DNA of 64,000 nt, taken from NCBI RefSeq assembly GCF_022341425.1, contig NZ_JABFUC010000002.1:186001-250000 (forward strand), read 5' to 3'. The notes beneath the pieces were generated by a model. It did no database searches, was not told the origin of the DNA, and saw only the letters and a program-made list of their open reading frames with translations. Shown here piece after piece: positions 1-8,778 of this stretch. Position numbers and translations under genes: made by a program. Source of the stretch: Billgrantia campisalis (GTDB lineage: Bacteria > Pseudomonadota > Gammaproteobacteria > Pseudomonadales > Halomonadaceae). The first letter of the stretch is position 1. Every line of letters starts with the position of its first letter.

Positions 1-639
1 GCCGAGCAGCAGCACATCGGCGCCGCGGGCGGCGAAGAGCCCGTTGGTGACCACCCCGACGATGGCGTTGAGGCGCGCCTCCATGGCCACCGGGTCGTCG
101 ATCATGAACTCGAAGCAGTCGATGATCGGATTGCCGTTGTCGGTGACCACTCCCTCCCGGTAGACCGGATCGGCGCCGAGCTTGACCAGTTCCCGGGCCA
201 CGTAGGAGCGCGCCATGGGAATCACTTCCACCGGCAGCGGGAACTCGCCCAGGCGCTCGACCTTCTTGGAGGCGTCGGCGATGCAGATGAAGCGCTCGGC
301 GCAGGCGGCGACGATCTTCTCCCGAGTCAGGGCCGCGCCGCCGCCCTTGATCATGTGTAAGTGAGCGTTCACTTCGTCGGCGCCGTCGATATAGAAGGGC
401 ACCGTGCCCACGCTGTTGAGCTCGAACACCTCGATGCCGTGGCCGCGCAGCCGCTCGGCGCTGGCCTCGGAGCTCGCCACGGCGCCCTTGAAGTCGTCAC
501 GCAGTGCCGCCAGGCGGTCGATGAACAGGTTGGCGGTGGAGCCGGTGCCGACGCCGAGCACGGTGTCGCGCTCGAGCCAGGGCCGGATCTCGTCGATGGC
601 GGCCGCGGCCACGGCGTCCTTTAGTTCGTCCTGGGTCAT
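1..639 (-). CDS. rpiA: Ribose-5-phosphate isomerase A, 3' end cut by window edge
   Basis: Interconverts ribose 5-phosphate and ribulose 5-phosphate in the cytoplasmic pentose phosphate pathway. The visible 213 residues show the phosphate-binding GTGSTAN motif (31-37) and the catalytic set by alignment to the E. coli enzyme: D85 and D88 in DGADE, K98 in KGGG, and E107. The reading frame is open to base 1 at GADVLLLG, close to the usual end of this roughly 220-residue family, so only a few codons should be missing. The ATG at 639 gives the standard N-terminus MTQDELK. A candidate promoter lies just upstream. It is divergent from ilvA, a common gammaproteobacterial arrangement. Confidence 0.95.
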   Translation of the reverse strand, partial: MTQDELKDAVAAAAIDEIRPWLERDTVLGVGTGSTANLFIDRLAALRDDFKGAVASSEASAERLRGHGIEVFELNSVGTVPFYIDGADEVNAHLHMIKGGGAALTREKIVAACAERFICIADASKKVERLGEFPLPVEVIPMARSYVARELVKLGADPVYREGVVTDNGNPIIDCFEFMIDDPVAMEARLNAIVGVVTNGLFAARGADVLLLG

Positions 640-976
640 GGGGGAACTCGCTGTCTGATGGGGGACGGATGCGGCGCCATTATAGTCCAGCGAGGCCAGC
701 CTGCCGATGAGGGCAAAATACTGCACGAGCGAAAGGCGCCGGGGACAGGTCGGAGAGGGGGTCCGAGGACCAGGGATGGCCGAGGTAGCCTACAGGGAAG
801 TATTCATAGCGCCCCCTCGAAGGCCTGTCGCCGGCACAGCCTGGAGCGATGCTGCCATCTGCGATAGCCCTCTCGCTGGAGGGGCTGCGCTGGACGCCAT
901 GCCTCCGGGAATGCTACCAATAGGGGTTCTCTGCACTGCAGCACAGCCCTTCGCGTCACTCCTCTGGGATATCAGG
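640..976. other. rpiA-ilvA divergent intergenic region
   Basis: This 337-bp gap separates the divergent rpiA and ilvA starts. It holds the candidate rpiA promoter near its left end. No leader peptide with a run of branched-chain codons, no T-box and no clear attenuator hairpin was seen ahead of ilvA. The ilvA frame stays open upstream to about 707, but that extension has no family similarity. Confidence 0.6.
679..707 (-). promoter_or_regulatory. Candidate sigma-70 promoter for rpiA
   Basis: On the minus strand a perfect TATAAT (684-679) follows a poor -35 (TCGGCA, 707-702) with a 17-bp spacer. Transcription would begin near 672 and give a leader of about 32 nt. Only the -10 element is convincing. 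Confidence 0.45.
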
Positions 977-2491
977 ATGCTAGAAGCTACCGTCAAGAAG
1001 ATTCTCCAGGCCCGGGTCTACGAGGCCGCCCGGGAAACGCCGATCTCCCCGGCCCCCTTCCTCTCCCGCCGTTTTCACAACACCATCCTGATCAAGCGTG
1101 AGGACCTGCAGCCGGTCTACTCCTTCAAGATTCGCGGGGCCTACAACAAGATGGCCCAGCTGAGCGAGGAGCAGAAGGCCAAGGGCGTTATCGCGGCGTC
1201 CGCCGGCAATCATGCCCAAGGCCTGGCCATGGCGGCCAAGCAGATGGGCGTCAAGGCGGTGATCGTGATGCCGCGTATCACCCCGGAGATCAAGGTGGCC
1301 GCGGTGCGCGCCCGCGGCGCCAAGGTGGTGCTCAAGGGCGACGCCTTCGCCGCCGCTGCCGAACACGCCCAGGAGCTGATCGCGGAGCACGGCTACACCT
1401 ACATCCCGCCCTTCGACGATATCGACGTGGTGGCCGGTCAGGGCACCGTCGCCATGGAGATCCTCCATCAGCATGCCGGCCCCCTGGACGCCATCTTCGT
1501 GCCGGTGGGCGGTGGCGGGCTGATCGCCGGGGTGGCGGCCTACGTCAAGTACCTGCGCCCCGAGATCAAGGTGATCGGCGTCGAGGCCGAGGACAGCGCC
1601 TGCCTCAAGGCCGCTCTGGCCGCCGGCGAGCGGGTGGTGCTCGACCAGGTGGGGGTCTTCGCCGAAGGCGTGGCGGTGGCCCAGATCGGCGAGGTGCCCT
1701 TCTCCATCGTCCGTGACCTGGTCGACGACGTCATCACCGTCAACGCCGACGAGATGTGCGCGGCGGTCAAGGATATCTTCGACGATACCCGGGCGGTGTC
1801 GGAAACCTCCGGGGCCCTCTCCCTGGCGGGGCTGAAGAAGTACATCCAGCAGACCGGCGTCGAAGGTCAGACCCTGCTGTGCATCAACTCCGGGGCCAAT
1901 ACCAACTTCGATCGGCTGCAGCATATCGCCGAGCGCACCGAGCTCGGTGAGCAGCGCGAGGCGATCCTCGCGGTGACCATTCCCGAGAAGCCCGGCAGCT
2001 TCAAGAAGTTCTGCAAGACCCTCGGCAAGCGCATGGTCACCGAGTTCAACTACCGCTACGCCGACCCGGAGGCGGCGCATATCTTCGTCGGCGTGCAGGT
2101 CAAGCCCGGCGGCGACGATCGTCAGGCGGTGATCGAACGGCTGCGCGATGCCGGCTACCCGGTGGAGGATCTCACCGACAACGAGCTCGCCAAGCTGCAT
2201 ATCCGCCATCTCGGCGGCGGCCGCCCCAAGGAGCACTTCGAGGAGGAGGTCTATCGCTTCGAATTTCCCGAGCGTCCCGGGGCGCTGATGAATTTCCTCA
2301 CCCACCTGCCCCACGACTGGAACATCTCGCTGTTCCACTACCGCAACCACGGCGCGGCCTATGGCCGTGTGCTGGTGGGCATGCAGATCCCCAACGGCGA
2401 CCGGTCCCACGTGGAGGAGCACTTCGACGAGATCGGCTATCGCTACTGGAAGGAGTCCGACAACTCGGCCTATCGGCTGTTCATGGCCTGA
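977..2491 (+). CDS. ilvA: Threonine ammonia-lyase, biosynthetic
   Basis: PLP-dependent threonine dehydratase that makes 2-oxobutanoate, the first committed step to isoleucine. The 504 residues match the long biosynthetic form. The PLP lysine is K51 in YSFKIRGAYNKM, the cofactor phosphate loop is the GGGG near residue 178, and two ACT-like regulatory domains occupy about residues 325-504, as expected for isoleucine feedback control. The ATG at 977 was chosen because MLEATVKKIL aligns with family N-termini. Its ribosome site (AGG at 974-976) is weak and very close. It is transcribed away from rpiA. Confidence 0.95.
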   Translation: MLEATVKKILQARVYEAARETPISPAPFLSRRFHNTILIKREDLQPVYSFKIRGAYNKMAQLSEEQKAKGVIAASAGNHAQGLAMAAKQMGVKAVIVMPRITPEIKVAAVRARGAKVVLKGDAFAAAAEHAQELIAEHGYTYIPPFDDIDVVAGQGTVAMEILHQHAGPLDAIFVPVGGGGLIAGVAAYVKYLRPEIKVIGVEAEDSACLKAALAAGERVVLDQVGVFAEGVAVAQIGEVPFSIVRDLVDDVITVNADEMCAAVKDIFDDTRAVSETSGALSLAGLKKYIQQTGVEGQTLLCINSGANTNFDRLQHIAERTELGEQREAILAVTIPEKPGSFKKFCKTLGKRMVTEFNYRYADPEAAHIFVGVQVKPGGDDRQAVIERLRDAGYPVEDLTDNELAKLHIRHLGGGRPKEHFEEEVYRFEFPERPGALMNFLTHLPHDWNISLFHYRNHGAAYGRVLVGMQIPNGDRSHVEEHFDEIGYRYWKESDNSAYRLFMA

Positions 2492-2573
2492 AGGATTCCC
2501 TGGGTAAGCGCTGACTTACGTCAAAGACGAGAAATGACGAGTGTTTCGAAAGGTGATCGTTGGCCGCCAGTGG

Positions 2574-2603
2574 TTGTCAGCCAGGTGCCTGAGCCCCTAT
2601 AGT
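2574..2603 (+). promoter_or_regulatory. Candidate sigma-70 promoter for the 31-aa membrane peptide
   Basis: TTGTCA (2574-2579) and TATAGT (2598-2603) are separated by 18 bp, about 70 bp upstream of the small open reading frame at 2676. This supports separate transcription of the peptide rather than read-through from ilvA. Confidence 0.45.
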
Positions 2604-2675
2604 CGACGCTGCGCGTCGCCATGGGCGACATCGTCCACTCTCCGCTGCGGCGGACGCACTTGCAGGGAGCAGATA

Positions 2676-2771
2676 ATGAAGCGTAAGCCCGATCTGGTCA
2701 TGGCACTGGTGCTGGCATTCGGCATCGGCGTCGTGGTGACCGGCTATGCCCAGGCGCTGGCGGGTAGCTGA
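2676..2771 (+). CDS. 31-residue single-pass membrane peptide
   Basis: A short open frame begins with ATG at 2676 and has a good ribosome site (AGGGAG, 2664-2669). The product starts MKRKPDL, has one hydrophobic segment (about residues 8-25), and ends AQALAGS. The basic N-terminus predicts a cytoplasmic N-end and a small inner-membrane or exported peptide. It has its own candidate promoter upstream and a strong hairpin downstream, which argues that it is a real gene. The function is unknown. A cleaved signal peptide is less likely because almost nothing would remain after cleavage. Confidence 0.6.
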   Translation: MKRKPDLVMALVLAFGIGVVVTGYAQALAGS

Positions 2772-2802
2772 GTCGGCCATCAGTGCCATGATCAGATGCA
2801 AT

Positions 2803-2843
2803 GCAAACGACCGGCCGGTGCAGCGCACCGGCCGGTCGTTTGC
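2803..2843. terminator. Strong hairpin between convergent genes
   Basis: A perfect 19-bp inverted repeat (arms 2803-2821 and 2825-2843) has a 3-nt loop. It lies between the rightward small gene and the leftward fau gene. Its position fits a bidirectional terminator, although a long T-tract is absent on both sides. Confidence 0.75.
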
Positions 2844-2863
2844 GTTGTGCCGCCGGCTAGGCC

Positions 2864-3505
2864 TCAGGGAGCAACAAGGCGGGCGTCGCTCGCAATGGCA
2901 TCCAGCGGAATATCCCAGGGCGCGCTCGGCAGCCGGGAGATCCGCTGGCACTCGTGGGCCAGGCCGATCAGCCGCGGGCGCGGCCCCGGGCGGCGGGTGA
3001 AGGCCAGGCTGCGATCGTAGAAGCCGCCGCCCATGCCCAGGCGCTGGCCGGCGTCGTCGAAGCCCACCAGCGGCAGCAGGATCAGGTCCAGTGCCCAGGC
3101 GGGCAGGCGCCGTGCCCGGTGCGCGCCGTGGCGGGTCTCGGGCTCGGGGATGCCGAAGCGGTTGCGCACCATCGGCGTGCCTGGGTGGTAGTGGACGAAC
3201 CACAGGACGTTATGGCTCAGCGGCTTGAGTACCGGCAGGTAGACCCGGGCGCCGCGCCGGGTCAGCCACGGGATCAGCGGCCTGGGGTCGATCTCCCCGT
3301 CGTTGGGCAGGTAGAGGGCCACGCGGCGAGCGCGCTGCAGCTCGGGCAGCTGGCGCAGGCGGCGACACAGGGCCTGGGCGGCCTGGCGCTGCTGCCGCGG
3401 AGAGAGGGCACGACGCCGTCGACGCAGGGCACGGCGCAGGCGCTTTCGCGCGTCCGGTGAGTCGTCGCGGGTGTCGAAATCGAGAGGGTCAGGCAGGCTG
3501 TTCAT
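2864..3505 (-). CDS. fau: 5-formyltetrahydrofolate cyclo-ligase
   Basis: ATP-dependent enzyme (YgfA/Fau, MTHFS) that converts 5-formyl-THF to 5,10-methenyl-THF. The 213-residue protein has a very basic N-terminal helix (RKRLRRALRRRRRALS), the substrate-binding segment YLPNDGEID, and the C-terminal GMGGGFYDR glycine-rich ATP/phosphate loop near residues 157-165. It lies directly downstream of 6S RNA and zapA on the same strand, the conserved zapA-ssrS-fau arrangement, so it is probably co-transcribed with 6S RNA. The ATG at 3505 is only 12 bp past the 6S 3' end. Confidence 0.93.
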   Translation of the reverse strand: MNSLPDPLDFDTRDDSPDARKRLRRALRRRRRALSPRQQRQAAQALCRRLRQLPELQRARRVALYLPNDGEIDPRPLIPWLTRRGARVYLPVLKPLSHNVLWFVHYHPGTPMVRNRFGIPEPETRHGAHRARRLPAWALDLILLPLVGFDDAGQRLGMGGGFYDRSLAFTRRPGPRPRLIGLAHECQRISRLPSAPWDIPLDAIASDARLVAP

Positions 3506-3516
3506 GATGCGATAGG

Positions 3517-3698
3517 GTTCCCCAGAGTGCCGCTGTCATTCTGGCCCTTGAACCCTTGGTTCAAGGTGGGTGGCCGCAGCCGAACCGTCAGGCTTTCCGT
3601 CGCACGGACATGCACACGGGTCCGGCTAGCTATTGGCCGCCCTAGGTATTGCGCATAGGCTCGAGGGACTATAACGACTGGCCAACACCCCAGGGAAC
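3517..3698 (-). ncRNA. ssrS: 6S RNA
   Basis: The minus strand between zapA and fau contains the highly conserved 6S segment CACCTTGAACCAAGGGTTCA (within about 3548-3567) and the upstream block CCTGGGGTGTTGGCCAGT. A 13-bp closing stem (with G-U pairs) forms between 3686-3698 (5' arm) and 3517-3529 (3' arm), giving about 182 nt, the normal 6S length. 6S RNA binds sigma-70 RNA polymerase holoenzyme as a promoter mimic in stationary phase. The ends are set from the terminal stem and may be off by a few bases. Confidence 0.93.
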
Positions 3699-3735
3699 AC
3701 CTTCATCGTATCAGAGCTGGCGGGGACGTCCAATG

Positions 3736-4053
3736 TCATTCGCCGGATGTTTGCTGTGGCGTCGGGCCGCTGGCCAGGGCCCGCTCCAGGCGCTCGCTCA
3801 GCCGGTCCAGGCTCTGTTCGCCGCTGCGTCGCTCATCCAGCGCCTCGAGCAGCTCGTGGGTGATGTTCAGCGCCGCCATGATGGCGATCCGCTCACTGCC
3901 CAACAGATTGTTCTGGGCATGGATGCCGTGCATGGCGCGATCCAGGTAGCGGGCGGCGCGGTCCAACTTGTGCTCCTCGCCGGAATTGCAGGCGATCACG
4001 TAGTGCCGACCCAGCAGGGTGATCTCGGCGGTGGGACGGGGGGCATCGCTCAT
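3736..4053 (-). CDS. zapA: Cell division protein ZapA
   Basis: Small FtsZ-associated protein that promotes Z-ring bundling. The 105-residue product has the ZapA globular head (ITLLGRHYVIAC, residues 10-21) and a long C-terminal coiled-coil helix (about 45-95, heptad-rich LNITHELLEALDERR). The start at 4053 gives MSDAPRPTAEITLLG with a GGAG ribosome site. The frame is open further upstream, but that extension is not family-like. It is followed on the same strand by 6S RNA and fau and is divergent from ygfB. Confidence 0.92.
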   Translation of the reverse strand: MSDAPRPTAEITLLGRHYVIACNSGEEHKLDRAARYLDRAMHGIHAQNNLLGSERIAIMAALNITHELLEALDERRSGEQSLDRLSERLERALASGPTPQQTSGE

Positions 4054-4266
4054 GAGGGCTCCGGTGCGGGCCACGGGGCGGCCCGATACGTTAACATCCT
4101 GTAGAGACCTGTCTGGAGCGGCCCGCACTGGTTCGGCGCGCGTTCAGACAGTGCCCAGTCAAGAGGCGTCATTCAACCACTATAAGAGAGCCGCTCCTGG
4201 GCGGTCAACGCACCGCGGCGGCTCTCTTGACACCGCTCTTCGTCGCCTGCCACAAGGAAAGCCGTC

Positions 4267-4842
4267 ATGTCCACGATCGACGAACGCCCGGATTTCTCGA
4301 CCATCGCCGACCTGTTCCTGCTGCACGGCAGCCTGCAGTCCCCGGCCTTTCTCGACGGCCGGCTGTGCGCCGGCCTGGCGCTCAACGACCTCGCCGCCGG
4401 CGACTGGCTGGAGGCGGTCTGCCTGGACCTGGGGGTCGAGCAGCCCCGCGATCGCGACAGCGCCGAGGCGCTGCTGGCCTGGCGCCGGCAGGCCCTGGAG
4501 GCGCTGGCCGACAGCGCCCTGAACTACGAGCCGCTGCTGCCCGACGAGCTCTATTCGCTGGCCGAGCGCGCCCGCGGCCTGCGCGACTGGACCCTGGGGT
4601 TCCTGGAGGTGGTCGAGGAGGCCGGTGAGGCGCCCCGCCAGGGCTGGTCGGCGCCGCTGCGCGAGGCGCTGGAGGACCTGTCGGTCCTGGCGACCATGGA
4701 GACTGACCTCGAGGAGAGCCCCGAGAACGAGAACGACCTCTTCGCCCTGGCCGAACATGCGCGGATGGCCGCCATGCTGCTCTACACCGAGCAGCACCCG
4801 GGCCGGCCGCAGGTCGAGGCGAGCGAGCCGACCCGCCATTGA
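4267..4842 (+). CDS. ygfB: UPF0149 family protein YgfB
   Basis: A 191-residue acidic helical protein of the YgfB/YecA N-terminal-like family. The characteristic FLLHGSLQSPAFLDGRLCAGLAL segment is at residues 18-40, where E. coli-type proteins have the hxxhHG(x)C core. AAGGAAAG precedes the ATG. It is the first gene of the ygfB-pepP-ubiH-ubiI operon (28 bp before pepP). In Pseudomonas the homologue has been linked to regulation of ampD and beta-lactam resistance (general knowledge). No enzymatic motif is visible. Confidence 0.88.
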   Translation: MSTIDERPDFSTIADLFLLHGSLQSPAFLDGRLCAGLALNDLAAGDWLEAVCLDLGVEQPRDRDSAEALLAWRRQALEALADSALNYEPLLPDELYSLAERARGLRDWTLGFLEVVEEAGEAPRQGWSAPLREALEDLSVLATMETDLEESPENENDLFALAEHARMAAMLLYTEQHPGRPQVEASEPTRH

Positions 4843-4870
4843 TGCCCACTCCCATTGCCAAGGAGCCGCG

Positions 4871-6208
4871 ATGCTGCCCGATCCCCTGCCCCGCCCCGCC
4901 CCCATCGCCAACGACGAGTACCGGTCACGGCGCCGCGCCCTGATGGCGGCCCTGCCCGCCGACAGCGCGGTGCTGTTGCCCGGCGCCTCGTTGGTCACCC
5001 GTTCCCGGGACAGCGAGTACCCCTTCCGCCAGGACAGCGACTTTCACTACCTGACCGGCTTTGCCGAGCCCGATGCCCTGCTGCTGCTGCTGCCGGGGCG
5101 TAGCGAGGGTGAGAGCGTGCTGTTCTGCCAGGACCGCGACCCCGCCCTGGAGACCTGGACCGGCGTCCGCCTGGGGGCCGAGGGCGCCGTGCGCGAGCAC
5201 GGTGTCGACCAGGCTTTCGAGAATGCCGAACGCGAGGAGCGCCTCGAGGCCCTGCTGGACGGCCGTCGCACCCTCTATCTGCCTCTGGACAGTCCCGAGG
5301 CCATGGCCATCGCCGAGGAGGCGCGTAGCGCCCTGGCAGCAAAGGCCCGTCGCGGCGCGCGCCCCCCGGAAGCGCTGGTTAATGTAGCGCCGCTGCTGCA
5401 CGAGGCCCGTCTGATCAAGAGCGAGAGCGAGCTCGCGCTGATGCGCCATGCGGCGCGGATCTCGGCCGGCGCCCATCTGCGCGCCATGCATGCTGCCCGC
5501 CCGGGGCTCGGCGAGTACCACCTGCAGGCCGAGCTGGAGCACGAGTTTCGCTGGCAGGGCGGCAGCGGCCCGGCCTACGCCAGCATCGTCGGTGGCGGCG
5601 CCAACGGCTGTGTGCTGCACTACATCGAGAACCGCGATGCCCTGCGCGACGGCGAGCTGGTGCTGATCGACGCCGGTGCCGAGTTCGACCTCTATGCCGG
5701 CGACATCACCCGTACCTTCCCGGTCGGTGGGCGATTCAGCGACGCTCAGCGCGCCCTCTACGAGGTGGTGCTGGCGGCTCAGGAGCGGGCGGTGGCGGCG
5801 GTGCGACCCGGCGTCACCCTGGCCGAGATCCACGCCGGGGTGGTCCACGACCTCACCGCGGGGCTGATCCGGCTGGGGCTGCTCGCCGGCGAGGTCCAGG
5901 CGCGCATCGACGACGACAGCATCAAGCGCTTCTATCCGCACTCTACCTCCCACTGGCTGGGGCTGGATGTTCACGACGTCGGCGCCTATCGCCCGGCGGG
6001 CGAGCCCAGGCCGCTGGCGCCGGGCATGGTGCTGACCGTCGAGCCGGGGCTCTATGTGCCCGCCGATGATGAACTCCCCGAAGCGTTTCGCGGCATCGGC
6101 ATTCGCATCGAGGATGACGTGGCGGTCACCGTTGAGGGGCATGAAGTGCTCAGCGAGGGGGTGCCCAAACGGGTCGAGGATATCGAGGCCCTGATGGCCA
6201 GAAAATGA
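4871..6208 (+). CDS. pepP: Xaa-Pro aminopeptidase P
   Basis: Di-manganese aminopeptidase that releases N-terminal residues preceding proline. The 445 residues match the 441-residue E. coli enzyme: an N-terminal creatinase-like domain (about 1-180) and a C-terminal pita-bread domain. The five metal ligands are visible: D267, D278, H361, E391 and E414. The start at 4871 has an AGGAG site just upstream and gives MLPDPLPRPAPIAN. It is the second gene of the ygfB operon. The peptidase has no known link to ubiquinone, yet its position ahead of ubiH is conserved. Confidence 0.95.
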   Translation: MLPDPLPRPAPIANDEYRSRRRALMAALPADSAVLLPGASLVTRSRDSEYPFRQDSDFHYLTGFAEPDALLLLLPGRSEGESVLFCQDRDPALETWTGVRLGAEGAVREHGVDQAFENAEREERLEALLDGRRTLYLPLDSPEAMAIAEEARSALAAKARRGARPPEALVNVAPLLHEARLIKSESELALMRHAARISAGAHLRAMHAARPGLGEYHLQAELEHEFRWQGGSGPAYASIVGGGANGCVLHYIENRDALRDGELVLIDAGAEFDLYAGDITRTFPVGGRFSDAQRALYEVVLAAQERAVAAVRPGVTLAEIHAGVVHDLTAGLIRLGLLAGEVQARIDDDSIKRFYPHSTSHWLGLDVHDVGAYRPAGEPRPLAPGMVLTVEPGLYVPADDELPEAFRGIGIRIEDDVAVTVEGHEVLSEGVPKRVEDIEALMARK

Positions 6209-6293
6209 TCAGTGGAAAGGGAGTTCGATGCATGTTACGTAATTTACGTTACGCATTATCATCCGGTAGTCATGGTGCCCGAGGAGCCTGGGC

Positions 6294-7505
6294 ATGAGCC
6301 GCGCGGCCCCACGCCCCGTGGATATCGCCATCATCGGCGGCGGGCTGGTCGGCGCCAGCCTGGCCTGCTGCCTGGCGCCGCTGATCGAGCGCCACGGGCT
6401 GTCGGTGGCGGTGATCGAGGCCGCGCCGATGGGCAATTTGGCCGAGACCGCCTGGCAGCCGAGCTTCGATGCGCGCTCCAGCGCCATCGCCCAGGGCTCG
6501 GCGGAGCGCTTTCGCGACATGGGCCTGTGGGATGCCATGGCCGAGCAGGCCGCGGCGATTCGCCGGATTCACGTCAGCGAGCGGGGCCGACTGGGCGTGA
6601 CCCGCCTGCTGGCCGAGGAGCTCGGCCAGCAGGCGCTGGGCTACGTCGTCCCCAACGCCTGGATGGGCCGCGTGCTGCATCGGCGCCTGGCGGCGCTGCC
6701 GCTGGCATGGCACTGCCCGGCGACGGTGGAGGCCATCGTGCCCGAGGCCGAGGGGCACCGCCTGACGCTCTCCGATGGCAGCCAGCTGCGGGCCGGCCTG
6801 ACGGTGCTGGCCGACGGCGGCCGCTCGGGGCTCAAGGCGCGCCTGGGCATCGCCAGCGATGAGGCGCCCTATGACCAGGTGGCGCTGATCGCCAACGTGG
6901 AGGTGAGCCGCCCCCACGGCGGTACGGCCTTCGAGCGCTTCACCCGCGAGGGGCCGATCGCCCTGCTGCCGCTGCCGGGCCAGCAGATGGCGCTGGTCTG
7001 GACCCACGCCAGCGGCCGCGAGACGGCACGCCTGGCCCAGGGCGACGGCGACTTTCTGGCTGAGCTGCAGGACGCCTTCGGTGACCGGGCCGGGCGCTTT
7101 CGCCGGGTGGGCAGCCGCCACGCCTATCCGCTCACGCTGATCACCGCGCGGGAATCGGTGCGCCCCGGGCTTGCGGTGCTGGGCAATGCCGCCCATGCGC
7201 TGCACCCGGTGGCCGGCCAGGGCTTCAACCTCGCCCTGCGCGGCGTGACGGATCTGGTGGCGGCCCTCGAACAGGCCCTGGAGGGAGGGGAGTCGCTCGG
7301 CTCCCTGACGACCCTGGGCGATTTCGAGGCGCGCCGCTTCGCCGATCGCCACAGCGTCATCCGCTTCAGCGACGGCCTGGTGCGGCTGTTCGGCATCGAC
7401 CACCCGCTGCTGTCCCACGCCCGGGCCGCCGGCCTGGTCGGCCTCAACCTGGCCGGCCCGCTGCGCCGCAGCCTGGCGCGTCGCGCCATGGGCCTGGAGC
7501 GCTGA
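6294..7505 (+). CDS. ubiH: Ubiquinone biosynthesis FAD-dependent monooxygenase UbiH
   Basis: Class A flavin monooxygenase for ring hydroxylation (position C1 in E. coli) in ubiquinone synthesis. The 403 residues contain the FAD Rossmann motif IAIIGGGLVGASLA (about 11-24), the DG segment VLADGGRSGLKARLG, and the GD motif LGNAAHALHPVAGQGFNLALRG in which N replaces the usual D. AGGAG lies 7 bp before the ATG. It is followed one base later by the paralogous ubiI-like gene, the usual gammaproteobacterial pair. Confidence 0.92.
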   Translation: MSRAAPRPVDIAIIGGGLVGASLACCLAPLIERHGLSVAVIEAAPMGNLAETAWQPSFDARSSAIAQGSAERFRDMGLWDAMAEQAAAIRRIHVSERGRLGVTRLLAEELGQQALGYVVPNAWMGRVLHRRLAALPLAWHCPATVEAIVPEAEGHRLTLSDGSQLRAGLTVLADGGRSGLKARLGIASDEAPYDQVALIANVEVSRPHGGTAFERFTREGPIALLPLPGQQMALVWTHASGRETARLAQGDGDFLAELQDAFGDRAGRFRRVGSRHAYPLTLITARESVRPGLAVLGNAAHALHPVAGQGFNLALRGVTDLVAALEQALEGGESLGSLTTLGDFEARRFADRHSVIRFSDGLVRLFGIDHPLLSHARAAGLVGLNLAGPLRRSLARRAMGLER

Positions 7506-7506
7506 C

Positions 7507-8778
7507 ATGCAGTCACATCATGGAGAGCACGACATGGCGCAAGCCGGTCAGGAGAGTCAGCGCTGCGAGGCGATCATCGTCGGCGGCGGCATGGTGGGGG
7601 CGGCGCTGGCCGCGCTGCTGGGCGAGGCCGGGGTCGCGGTGACCCTGCTCGATGCACGCCCTACGCTGCTGGACGCCGAGCGGGTGGGGCGTGGCCGGCC
7701 GGCGAGGCGGGTCAGCGCCCTGACGCCGGTGTCACAGCGCCTGCTCGAGGGCATGGGGGCCTGGGAGTGGATGCGCCAACGGCGGGTGACCCCCTACCGG
7801 CACATGCAGGTGTGGGACGCCGAAGGCAGCGGCGAGGTGGCGTTCTCGGCGGACCAGGCCGGGGTGCCGGTGCTTGGCCATATCGTCGAGAACGACGTGG
7901 TGTTGGCGGCGCTGGAGGCGCGGCTGGTCGCGCTGCCGTCGGTGACGCTGGGCCTGTCGGCCCGCGTGGCCGGCCTCAACGAGACCCCCGACGGGCGCGA
8001 GGTGGTGCTGGAGGATGGGCGCCGGCTGTCGGCGCCGCTGGTGGTGGCCGCCGACGGCGCCCGCTCGCCGCTGCGCACGCTGGCCGGCATCGAGGTCAGC
8101 GCCCGGGACACCGGCCATGTGGCGGTGGTCACCACGGTGCGCAACGCCCGCCCCCACGGTGGCGTGGCCCGCCAGGTGTTCCTGCCCGGCGGCCCGCTGG
8201 CCTTCCTGCCGCTGACCGTGGAGGACGATGACCGCTACTGCTCCATCGTCTGGTCCACCGCCCCCGAAGAGGCCGAGCGGCTGACCGGCCTCTCGGCGCA
8301 GGCCCTGGGCGAGGCGCTAGGGGCGGCCTTCGCGCATCGCCTGGGCGAGGTCGAGGTGGTGGATGGCGCCATGGCGGTGCCGCTGACCCAGCGTCATGCC
8401 GAGTGCTACACGCAGCGCGGCTTCGCCCTGGTGGGCGATGCCGCCCACACCATTCACCCCCTGGCCGGTCAGGGGGTGAATCTGGGGCTGATGGATGCGG
8501 CGGTGCTCGCCGAGGAGGTGCTGGCGGGGCGGCGCCGGGGGCTGGCCATCGGCGAGGCGGGGGTGCTGGGGCGCTATGCCCGCCGTCGACGCGGCGACAA
8601 CGCCGCCATGCTGGCGCTGATGGACGGCTTCCGGCTGCTGTTCGGCACTAGTAACCCGGCGCTGACCCTGGCCCGCAACCTGGGCATGAGCGGCGTCGAC
8701 CGGCTCACCCCGGTCAAGCGGCTGCTGATGCGACAGGCGATTGGGCATAGGGGCCGCCTACCGGCCTCCTGCCGTTAA
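7507..8778 (+). CDS. ubiI: UbiI/VisC-type FAD-dependent hydroxylase
   Basis: Paralogue of UbiH, assigned to the C5 hydroxylase of ubiquinone synthesis (VisC/UbiI) from operon position. It has the FAD motif AIIVGGGMVGAALA, the DG segment ADGARSPLRTLAG, and the GD motif VGDAAHTIHPLAGQGVNLGLMD. Two starts are possible: ATG 7507, one base after the ubiH stop, and ATG 7534, preceded by a cleaner GGAGAG site and giving MAQAGQESQ. Either yields a family-length protein (423 or 414 residues). The 3' end overlaps the convergent protease gene by 4 bp. UbiF/UbiM-type specificity cannot be excluded by reading alone. Confidence 0.85.
   Translation: MQSHHGEHDMAQAGQESQRCEAIIVGGGMVGAALAALLGEAGVAVTLLDARPTLLDAERVGRGRPARRVSALTPVSQRLLEGMGAWEWMRQRRVTPYRHMQVWDAEGSGEVAFSADQAGVPVLGHIVENDVVLAALEARLVALPSVTLGLSARVAGLNETPDGREVVLEDGRRLSAPLVVAADGARSPLRTLAGIEVSARDTGHVAVVTTVRNARPHGGVARQVFLPGGPLAFLPLTVEDDDRYCSIVWSTAPEEAERLTGLSAQALGEALGAAFAHRLGEVEVVDGAMAVPLTQRHAECYTQRGFALVGDAAHTIHPLAGQGVNLGLMDAAVLAEEVLAGRRRGLAIGEAGVLGRYARRRRGDNAAMLALMDGFRLLFGTSNPALTLARNLGMSGVDRLTPVKRLLMRQAIGHRGRLPASCR

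Noticed and set aside
640..976. Leader-peptide attenuator or T-box ahead of ilvA
   Set aside because: No run of Ile/Leu/Val/Thr codons, no specifier loop and no terminator hairpin were found in the gap.
980..2422. Long open frame (about 480 codons) on the minus strand opposite ilvA
   Set aside because: It is the mirror of a high-GC gene; its translation is rich in His, Gly, Val and Asp repeats with no family features, and ilvA fully explains the region.
6233..6251. Imperfect inverted repeat GTTACGTAA/TTACGTTAC before ubiH
   Set aside because: One mismatch, no clear promoter geometry, and no second copy in the window; too weak to call an operator.
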